11,290 nt of DNA from Candidatus Heimdallarchaeota archaeon (lineage in GTDB: Archaea > Asgardarchaeota > Heimdallarchaeia > Heimdallarchaeales > Heimdallarchaeaceae). The notes under the pieces were generated by a model. It was not told where the DNA came from. It saw only the letters and a program-made list of their open reading frames with translations, and made no database searches. The stretch lies in the NCBI GenBank assembly GCA_023135215.1, contig JAGLTP010000632.1, positions 1 through 11,290 of the forward strand. The letters run 5' to 3'. Of this stretch, positions 6,300 to 11,290 are shown one piece after another. Both the position numbers and the translations under genes were made by a program. How positions within the stretch are numbered: position 1 is the stretch's first letter; each line of letters opens with the position of its first letter.

Positions 6300-6391
6300 T
6301 CAAAATTTCTTGTCATAACAACACAGATTGTTCCAGGTCCGGTATGTGATGCTATTACTCCATCCATGAAGGAAAGCAAATGTAGTTTTTT
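6293..6391 (-). pseudogene. C-terminal relic of a second DegV gene
   Basis: The minus strand from 6391 to the TAA at 6295-6293 encodes about 32 residues, including VIASHTGPGTICVV and ending in TRNFDY. The H-x-G-P-G signature followed by a hydrophobic strand is the C-terminal hallmark of DegV proteins. It aligns with THAGPGCIGI of the intact DegV gene immediately downstream. Upstream the frame is closed by a TAA (6394-6392) next to a run of eight A on this strand, and no other DegV motif is readable through 6535. This is what remains of a tandem DegV copy after deletion and decay. It is not a functional gene. Confidence 0.65.
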
Positions 6392-6511
6392 TTAAATAAT
6401 TGTTGATTATATTATGAAAAAATATTAGTTAGAGTCTCTATATTTAGAAATTCTTCAATCTCGGATATATCTCCAAGTGTGATTAATAAGAGAAAAATAC
6501 ATAAGAGCAAA

Positions 6512-6519
6512 ATATTTAA
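6512..6519 (+). promoter_or_regulatory. TATA box of the TRAP-beta-like gene
   Basis: ATATTTAA. Its first base is 24 nt before the ATG at 6536 but 54 nt before the ATG at 6566. Leaderless genes in this window have 27-30 nt, so the first ATG would lie at or before the start of transcription. This favours initiation at 6566 with a leader of about 25 nt. Confidence 0.45.
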
Positions 6520-6565
6520 GTTAGGTGTTTGAAGCATGTTTAGAAGCTACAAGGAAAAGAATCTT

Positions 6566-7315
6566 ATGTTTAAGAAAATCTTCACTATTTCAGCAGTTTT
6601 CCTTACAATACTATTGTTTGTAGGATTACCTATAGCTCAAGCATATAATCAGACTACAATTGTTACAAACATTAGTAGGAATAGTGATACTATAGACAAT
6701 ATAAGATTCAGTACAAATGATACACTTCCAGCTCGTCCATTATTATCAATCATCAAAACAATAAATGGTTCAATAGTAGCACCAAATGTCGTTCAAGTTC
6801 AACCTAACATAACAATTCGAGTTGATGTGACGATAAAAAACATTGGAAATAGAACTGCTTATAATCTAACTTCTGTTGACCCAGGATTCGAAGATTGGGC
6901 TCTTACAAGCTTAAATTTAACTACTCAAGGATTTATTAAAATAGAGATTAACGCAACAATTTACTACTTCTATTACTTCACAGCAATCATTGAAGGTAAT
7001 TTTACGATTGCTTCAACAACAATAGACTATATTGGGAAAAATGGAACAGAAATAAATGAGTACAATGCAAGATCTCAGAGATTTTATATTTTCTCAATAA
7101 GAGAGGAGAATATAGCTATACTAGAAAGGAGTCTTTGGGTTAAGATACTCTATTATTGCCTTATTATCAGTGCTGCTTTAGGTGCAATTGTCGGTGTTGA
7201 TGTACTTATTCTTCGCAGAAGAACTGGTAAAACCAAGAAACTTGTCAGAAGAGGACCTGAACCAACAGAAAAAAGCAAGAAGCTGCAAAAACGAAAAGTA
7301 AAGAGAAGAAGATAA
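6566..7315 (+). CDS. secreted-type single-pass membrane glycoprotein resembling TRAP-beta (SSR2)
   Basis: Numbered from the second ATG, at 6566 (249 residues). Residues 1-26 are a clean Sec signal peptide: MFKKIF, a hydrophobic core, then cleavage after A-Q-A. Residues 27-190 form a beta-rich outside domain carrying eleven N-x-S/T sequons (N28, N35, N51, N67, N81, N95, N100, N117, N129, N145, N159). Residues 193-216 form one membrane helix, followed by a strongly basic cytosolic tail ending KVKRRR. The order matches the eukaryotic translocon-associated protein beta subunit. The core VTIKNIGNRTAYNL, then GFEDW, then an aromatic strand, then EGNFTIASTTIDYIG parallels the TRAP-beta pattern of a Y-N-x-G turn, an acidic/aromatic loop, and G-x-F-N before A-x-I-T-Y. 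A generic CARDB/DUF11-type adhesive domain is the alternative. An upstream in-frame ATG at 6536 would add ten residues before the signal peptide. Get3 follows 76 nt downstream. Confidence 0.6.
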   Translation: MFKKIFTISAVFLTILLFVGLPIAQAYNQTTIVTNISRNSDTIDNIRFSTNDTLPARPLLSIIKTINGSIVAPNVVQVQPNITIRVDVTIKNIGNRTAYNLTSVDPGFEDWALTSLNLTTQGFIKIEINATIYYFYYFTAIIEGNFTIASTTIDYIGKNGTEINEYNARSQRFYIFSIREENIAILERSLWVKILYYCLIISAALGAIVGVDVLILRRRTGKTKKLVRRGPEPTEKSKKLQKRKVKRRR

Positions 7316-7361
7316 ATCCTCTTTTAATCCTTTATCCATAAAAGTTCTACAAATCTCACAT

Positions 7362-7369
7362 TTTATATA
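7362..7369 (+). promoter_or_regulatory. TATA box of the Get3 gene (leaderless)
   Basis: TTTATATA with its first base 30 nt before the ATG at 7392, so the transcript should begin at or next to the start codon. This decides the start: ATG 7392 rather than the adjoining TTG at 7389. Confidence 0.6.
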
Positions 7370-7391
7370 TTCCAATTAACATAAGATTTTG

Positions 7392-8366
7392 ATGGCGATC
7401 AAAGAACTCCTAGAAATGCAGTTAAAGTTCCTTCTAGTTGGTGGAAAAGGAGGAGTAGGCAAAACAAGTGTTGCTTCAGCTTTATCTATTGCACTTGCTG
7501 AATCAGGAAAGCGAGTTTTGATTATTTCCACAGATCCAGCTCATAGTGTTTCAGATTCCTTTGACATGGATTTTTCCTCTGGAGAAATAACAAAAGTCGA
7601 AGGAGTAAAAGGAGAATTGTTTGCACTTGAAATAAATCCTGAAACTGCTGGAGATGAGATTTCAAAAGCTATTGGTCAACAAATAGATTCTGATCAATTT
7701 GCAAGTATATCAGCTATGCCTGGTTTATCTGAATTACAAGGTTTTAGTGAGGATATGAAATCTATACCACCTCCTGGCATGGATGAAGCACTTAGTTTCG
7801 CAAAAATCTTAGAATATGCTGAAGATGAATCATTTGATACGGTGGTATTAGATACAGCGCCTACTGGCCATACATTACGATTATTAAACATACCCGAGTT
7901 CCTGGAATCTTTTCTAGGGAGGATGTTGAAAATGAAGGCTTTCCTTTCGAACGCAATGAAGATGGTTAAATCTTTGTTTGGAGGAAATCAAGAGAAGGAC
8001 AGAACTGTTGAAACTCTAGAGGCAATGAAAGAAAAAGTTCTAATTGCTAGAGAACAATTAATGGATCCTGAGAAGACACAATTTGTGAAAGTTATGATCC
8101 CAACAATGATGAGTATTTTCGAAACTGAAAGGCTTGTAGAAGAGCTAGATCAGCATCTAATACCACATAAATATGTTGTTGTAAATATGGTTAATCCTGA
8201 TAACAAGGAATGTCAGTATTGTACTCATAGAAGACAAGAGCATCTAGGAAACATAGATTATATTAAATCAGCTTTCAGCAATGATGACATAATTTCAATT
8301 GAAGCATTCGATCGTGAAATTAGGGGACTGGAAATGTTATTTGAATTTGGTAAAGTTCTTCTATAA
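7392..8366 (+). CDS. Get3/ArsA-family ATPase (tail-anchored protein targeting type)
   Basis: A 324-residue protein numbered from ATG 7392. The deviant Walker A P-loop GKGGVGKT is at residues 18-25. Switch I, STDPAHSVSDSF at 46-57, contains the Asp that activates water (D48). The DTAPTGHTLRLL switch II/A-loop starts at 154. The N-x-V-N-P-D nucleotide-base region is at 265-270, and CxxC (C274, C277) lies in the helix where Get3 dimers bind zinc. Residues 176-198 are methionine-rich and amphipathic (RMLKMKAF, NAMKMVKS), like the client-binding groove helices of Get3. Single-domain length and CxxC favour Get3 over the two-domain arsenite pump ATPase ArsA. Get3 homodimers deliver tail-anchored membrane proteins in eukaryotes, and archaeal homologues bind such tails. 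It has its own leaderless promoter. TatD follows 21 nt later and may be co-transcribed. Confidence 0.92.
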   Translation: MAIKELLEMQLKFLLVGGKGGVGKTSVASALSIALAESGKRVLIISTDPAHSVSDSFDMDFSSGEITKVEGVKGELFALEINPETAGDEISKAIGQQIDSDQFASISAMPGLSELQGFSEDMKSIPPPGMDEALSFAKILEYAEDESFDTVVLDTAPTGHTLRLLNIPEFLESFLGRMLKMKAFLSNAMKMVKSLFGGNQEKDRTVETLEAMKEKVLIAREQLMDPEKTQFVKVMIPTMMSIFETERLVEELDQHLIPHKYVVVNMVNPDNKECQYCTHRRQEHLGNIDYIKSAFSNDDIISIEAFDREIRGLEMLFEFGKVLL

Positions 8367-8387
8367 TTCTGAGAATAGTGTGAATAC

Positions 8388-9188
8388 ATGTCAATGAAAA
8401 CAGGAACTTCTACAAGAAGCAGCGAACATTCTGGGTATGAATATGCTGATGCCCATAGTCATTTAGTTCCAGATTGGTTCACTTTAGAAGAAATCTCTAA
8501 AATTGCTAAAAAAGCTCAACAATCAGGAATTAGAACAATCATAAATAGTGTACTTAAATCAGAGCATTACTCTTTTGGACTTAAAACAATTAAAAATAAG
8601 GGAATTTATCTTACGATAGGCACTGTAATCTCAGATTATACTCAAGAAAGAATTCAGAATCTAAAGGAATTCTTCACGTCGAATCAAGAGAGCATCGTTG
8701 CAATTGGAGAAATAGGCTTGGATTTTCATTGGGTTAAAGAAGAAGAGAAAAGATCAAATCAAGAAGAATACTTCAAAGAATTAATACAATTTTCAATTGC
8801 TCATGATAAACCTATTGTAGTTCACTCGAGAGGGGCAGAAGGGAAAGCCATTGAATTACTCAAGGCTACTGGTGCTGAAGATGTTTTAATGCATTGTTTT
8901 GAGGGTACAGCACATCAAATTAAAGATGTCATGAGAATGTCTTGGTATACATCAGTTCCAACAAGTGCTGTATATAGAAAGAATTTCCAAAAAATCCTTC
9001 AACTTGTTTCTTTAGATAATTTGATGTTTGAAACAGATAGTCCATTTCATTCACTTGAGAAAGGAGAGAATAACACCCCATTAAGCATTCCAACTCTAGT
9101 TAGAAACGGAGCTAGGATATTGGAAATAGAAGAAAAAGAACTAGCTTACATAACTACAAAGAATGTGAAAGATTTTTACAGATTGTAG
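8388..9188 (+). CDS. TatD-family metal-dependent hydrolase
   Basis: A 266-residue amidohydrolase-fold protein with the full TatD metal set: HxH at H23 and H25 (DAHSHL), E108 in AIGEIGLDFHW, H146 in VVHSRG, H169 in MHCFEG and D217 in ETDSPFH. TatD proteins are cytosolic metal-dependent nucleases/hydrolases, several acting as 3'-5' exonucleases in DNA repair. Exact activity here is unproven. The G-x-H-P loop common in the family is replaced by IGTVISDY at about residues 77-84. This position is not a metal ligand but helps shape the site. The N-terminus has a hydrophilic extension of about 18 residues before the first strand. A second in-frame Met lies at residue 3, so 8394 is also a possible start. 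The gene lies 21 nt after Get3. A weak TATAAT-like run overlaps the Get3 stop. It converges with the next gene at a gap of only 8 nt. Confidence 0.88.
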   Translation: MSMKTGTSTRSSEHSGYEYADAHSHLVPDWFTLEEISKIAKKAQQSGIRTIINSVLKSEHYSFGLKTIKNKGIYLTIGTVISDYTQERIQNLKEFFTSNQESIVAIGEIGLDFHWVKEEEKRSNQEEYFKELIQFSIAHDKPIVVHSRGAEGKAIELLKATGAEDVLMHCFEGTAHQIKDVMRMSWYTSVPTSAVYRKNFQKILQLVSLDNLMFETDSPFHSLEKGENNTPLSIPTLVRNGARILEIEEKELAYITTKNVKDFYRL

Positions 9189-9196
9189 TCCTAACA

Positions 9197-10033
9197 CTAA
9201 ATAAAGGCAATTTCGAAATAATTGTTTCCTATGAGATAGTATTTAGGAAGAGAATCAGTTGCTTTTCTTACATTTGGTATGGTAAATGATTCCAGAATAT
9301 CTTCTATTTTTTTTTCGAATCTAGGATGGGTGGAATAGTATATACTCTTTATTTCCTTAGCTTGGTAAATGAGTTCCAATCCTGTTTTGATGTCTTTGAA
9401 AAGTGTTTTGAAGTTTCTGTTTGTTCTGGTTACTTCCCAGTGTCCATGGAAATAATGATGAATCACATATGGATCAAAAGAAGATTTCAAACTAACAGGA
9501 GATTGTATTTTTTCCTCACCATCTGAAGTTAAATTCAAATTCCTAGATAATACATAGGAATTGATATATTTGTTCAGAGTAATTGCTTCCTTTCGAATTG
9601 TGTTTACTGTTCTTGCTCCACTGACAATTTTTGCTAATTCTTCAACAAATAAACCTGAGGAAGAACCGAAAGTTGGAGTATCTATAATATCAATGCTTAT
9701 ATCTGAAACCATTTTTTTCGCAACGAGAGCATTCTCAAAAACTACAGGAGTGAAGAAGGAGGAATGAACACTAATCAGAGTGTCAAAATCTTCTGCTAAA
9801 TAGGTGTATAATTCAACAAAATCCTTTATACTTGGTGAATAAATATTTGCATTCTTATCCTTGCTAGCTTTTGATATCAGTTTTCTTGTTTGAAATTCGT
9901 GTATATGTAATTGCTCCTTATGTTTGTTACCTTTTGAGTCTACTAAAAAATAACCTATTGGAAAGATATTGTGAACATCATAAAATTCTCTTGGAATTTC
10001 GCGAGAAGTATCGATAACAATTGCAGGTTTCAT
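9197..10033 (-). CDS. divergent DegV-like (EDD-fold) protein
   Basis: A 278-residue protein. The first half follows DegV closely: AIVIDTSREIP at the N-terminus, a SPSIKDFVELY loop where DegV has its TSQPS region, LISVHSSFFTPVVFENA in place of the SS-x-SG-x-Y segment, and IDIIDTPTFGSSSGLFVEEL matching the IxDSxxxSxGxG segment. The second half lacks the LKYLxRGGR motif and the C-terminal HxGPG loop, ending in NNYFEIAFI instead. It keeps the fold but has lost the most conserved part of the lipid site, so it may bind another ligand or act without one. The ATG at 10033 is preceded by minus-strand ACTTTATC about 38 nt upstream. It lies downstream of aIF1 and the zinc-ribbon gene on the same strand and could be read through from them. 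Moderately sure. Confidence 0.65.
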   Translation of the reverse strand: MKPAIVIDTSREIPREFYDVHNIFPIGYFLVDSKGNKHKEQLHIHEFQTRKLISKASKDKNANIYSPSIKDFVELYTYLAEDFDTLISVHSSFFTPVVFENALVAKKMVSDISIDIIDTPTFGSSSGLFVEELAKIVSGARTVNTIRKEAITLNKYINSYVLSRNLNLTSDGEEKIQSPVSLKSSFDPYVIHHYFHGHWEVTRTNRNFKTLFKDIKTGLELIYQAKEIKSIYYSTHPRFEKKIEDILESFTIPNVRKATDSLPKYYLIGNNYFEIAFI

Positions 10034-10081
10034 TTGAGTTGGAATATTTTCAGAACCCAGTTAGATAAAGTTTACCATAGA

Positions 10082-10345
10082 TTAATTTTGTTTAGATTCC
10101 TTTTGTTTCTCAAAAAAATCATTGTAATCATCTTGGTTAACTTCTATAGCTACTGGACCAGACCAGCCACATCCTTCTTTGGTACAGGCAAATATGACCA
10201 TAAATATATTTGCATTTTCTATTTTTGCAGGAGAGAAACAAACAGGACATACTTTAAGTACATCTCTGATTGAACTACGTCTGACTTTAACATCAGGGAT
10301 ATCTTTATCAAAATCATCTTCTTCAAAGGAATTAATATAGGCCAC
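10082..10345 (-). CDS. small zinc-ribbon protein of unknown function
   Basis: An 87-residue protein with an acidic N-terminus (FEEDDFDKDIPDV), then one zinc ribbon: CPVC at about residues 33-36 and CTKEGCGW at about 54-61, giving C-x2-C and C-x4-C knuckles with strands between. The C-terminus is a charged helix ending KQKESKQN. A single ribbon of this kind is common in archaeal transcription and translation accessory proteins, but I do not recognise a named family. The start is GTG at 10345, only 4 nt after the aIF1 stop codon, so the two are surely co-transcribed and probably translationally coupled. That placement suggests, but does not prove, a role linked to translation. Confidence 0.8.
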   Translation of the reverse strand: MAYINSFEEDDFDKDIPDVKVRRSSIRDVLKVCPVCFSPAKIENANIFMVIFACTKEGCGWSGPVAIEVNQDDYNDFFEKQKESKQN

Positions 10346-10349
10346 CTAG

Positions 10350-10664
10350 TTAAAACTGTACTTCAATATTTGAAGGTGGAAATCCAGATTCCTCAAGGAT
10401 TGCCTTTATCTTATATCTATGATCTCCTTGCAACTCAATTCGTCCTTCCTTTGCAGTTCCACCACAAGCAAGTCTTGACTTAAGTTTCTTTGCTAGGGCA
10501 CTGAGATCTACTTCATTAGGATCAATACCAGTTACAAGAGTATAATTTTTACCATATCTTCTCTTCTCGAGAAAAACTCTAATGATTTGTTCTTCTTTAG
10601 CTATTTCTTCACAAACACATAAATCGGTGGGTAATCCACACACAGCACAAAGCTCATCTGACAC
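10350..10664 (-). CDS. archaeal translation initiation factor aIF1 (SUI1 family)
   Basis: A 104-residue protein of the usual size. Residues 1-20 carry the cysteine cluster typical of archaeal aIF1 (CAVCGLPTDLCVCEE: C6, C9, C16, C18), a likely zinc site. The SUI1 domain follows: IRVFLEKRRYGKNYTLVTGI, then LAKKLKSRLACGGTAKEG, then IELQGDHRYKIKAIL, ending SNIEVQF. It binds the small ribosomal subunit and enforces start-codon selection. The start is GTG at 10664, supported by TATAAATA 29 nt upstream with leaderless spacing. An ATG overlapping it by one base is in another frame. It leads a unit with the zinc-ribbon gene and is divergent from the radical-SAM gene. Confidence 0.95.
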   Translation of the reverse strand: MSDELCAVCGLPTDLCVCEEIAKEEQIIRVFLEKRRYGKNYTLVTGIDPNEVDLSALAKKLKSRLACGGTAKEGRIELQGDHRYKIKAILEESGFPPSNIEVQF

Positions 10665-10685
10665 ATTATAAAGAACGTAAAATAA

Positions 10686-10693
10686 TATTTATA
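10686..10693 (-). promoter_or_regulatory. TATA box of the aIF1 gene (leaderless)
   Basis: Minus-strand TATAAATA, with its first base 29 nt before the GTG at 10664. It supports the GTG as the true start. Confidence 0.6.
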
Positions 10694-10765
10694 CTTTTGC
10701 ATTTCTACTGCTTTCTCTTGTAGTTCTCCGGGGAATCTGTTAGACTATCTTATCTATTAGAATCA

Positions 10766-10773
10766 CTTAAATA
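10766..10773 (+). promoter_or_regulatory. TATA box of the radical-SAM gene (leaderless)
   Basis: CTTAAATA with its first base 29 nt before the GTG at 10795. A stop codon (TAA, 10768-10770) closes the frame upstream, so GTG 10795 is the only start nearby. Spacing agrees with the other leaderless genes. Confidence 0.5.
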
Positions 10774-10794
10774 AATAGGAAAAAACCTCTGATT

Positions 10795-11290
10795 GTGAAT
10801 ATTTTAATTGTAGATGCACTTGCTGCAAATGAAGGAAGAAGGAAATTTTCTCGAGATGCAATAGGAGTTGGACCTCGATTGTTAGCAGGTATCTGCGATA
10901 AACAAGCTATTTATTCAAGAATCACTCGTGTTGAAGATCTTTTGGAACAGGAGAATGTTTCATCTTTAGAAACTTCGGAGATTTTTTTCATAAGTGCAAT
11001 GACTGTAGATGAAATTGCTGTTAAGAGAATAGTTAGGAAAATTAGAGAGGAGAGTAATTCAGCTTTCATTGTAATAGGTGGTCCAATCACAACAAATCCA
11101 AAAATACTCCAGAAGCTTGAAATCAATTTAGCAGTCTACGGTGAAGGAGAATTCATTGTAGATGAGTTAATTTGTAACGACTTTTCTATTGAATCTCTAT
11201 CCAAAATCGATAATGAAATACAACAAATTAACGGAAAATATTACATTAAAAGAAAAAATATACATAAGATTAATCCCTTTGATATTTTTA
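10795..11290 (+). CDS. B12-binding-domain radical SAM protein, N-terminal part (cut by the window edge)
   Basis: From GTG 10795 the frame is open for 165 codons to the window end. It begins with a strand MNILIVDALAANEG, then FSRDAIGVGPRLLAGI, a signature seen in archaeal B12-binding radical SAM proteins. It continues with FFISAMTVDE, FIVIGGPITTNP and LAVYGEGEFIVDEL, the Rossmann-like cobalamin-binding domain landmarks (GGP, then V-x-GEGE). The radical SAM CxxxCxxC cluster must lie beyond the window. Members do SAM-dependent methylation or sulfur chemistry on varied substrates, and which one cannot be told from this domain. Divergent from aIF1 with 130 bases between starts. Confidence 0.82.
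   Translation, partial: MNILIVDALAANEGRRKFSRDAIGVGPRLLAGICDKQAIYSRITRVEDLLEQENVSSLETSEIFFISAMTVDEIAVKRIVRKIREESNSAFIVIGGPITTNPKILQKLEINLAVYGEGEFIVDELICNDFSIESLSKIDNEIQQINGKYYIKRKNIHKINPFDIF

Noticed and set aside
7392..8366. Arsenite-pump ATPase (ArsA)
   Set aside because: The protein has one ATPase domain, the Get3 CxxC motif and a methionine-rich groove, and no ArsB, ArsR or ArsD gene is nearby.
9971..10273. 100-codon plus-strand frame
   Set aside because: It overlaps the start of the DegV-like gene and nearly all of the zinc-ribbon gene on the other strand. The product is Phe/Tyr-rich with no motif.
10911..11126. 71-codon minus-strand frame
   Set aside because: It lies inside the well-supported B12-binding radical-SAM gene and is its shadow.
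1..11290. CRISPR array, insertion sequence or prophage
   Set aside because: No regularly spaced repeats, no transposase or integrase motif, and no terminal inverted repeats with target duplications were seen.

Overview
This is an AT-rich (roughly one third G+C by eye), gene-dense stretch of archaeal chromosome. Archaeal signs are an aIF1/SUI1 initiation factor with the archaeal N-terminal cysteine cluster, a Get3-type ArsA ATPase with the CxxC motif, TATA boxes whose first base lies 27-30 nt before the start codon of apparently leaderless genes, no clear Shine-Dalgarno sequences, and several GTG or TTG starts. A glycosylated membrane protein resembling the eukaryotic TRAP-beta subunit next to Get3 makes an Asgard archaeon (perhaps Heimdallarchaeia) my best guess. 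That is an inference; no rRNA or other taxonomic marker is present.

Layout. Positions 1-212 (-) hold the N-terminus of an alkaline-phosphatase/phosphodiesterase-superfamily protein cut by the window edge. A HAD hydrolase (304-954, -) follows, divergent from a TPR-like helical protein (1071-2294, +). Positions 2295-2815, between convergent genes, contain no conventional gene. They do hold two TATA boxes, a 33-codon ORF, a G+C-rich island, and a 90-codon frame interrupted by TGA and TAG. On the minus strand are a membrane protein with an extracellular glycoside-hydrolase-like barrel (2816-4567), a second HAD hydrolase (4627-5343) and a DegV protein (5353-6237). The DegV and HAD genes are 9 nt apart and probably co-transcribed. 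A relic of another DegV C-terminus (6293-6391, -) and a palindrome lie just upstream.

On the plus strand come the TRAP-beta-like protein (6566-7315), Get3 (7392-8366, own leaderless promoter) and a TatD-family hydrolase (8388-9188). A divergent DegV-like protein (9197-10033), a small zinc-ribbon protein (10082-10345) and aIF1 (10350-10664) follow on the minus strand. A B12-binding radical-SAM protein starts at 10795 (+) and runs off the window, divergent from aIF1.

The genes do not form one pathway. The most suggestive group is the TRAP-beta-like protein beside Get3, because both families act in membrane-protein biogenesis. The other theme is the DegV fold: one canonical gene, one divergent gene and one relic within about 5 kb. 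I see no tRNA, rRNA, CRISPR array, insertion sequence or prophage.
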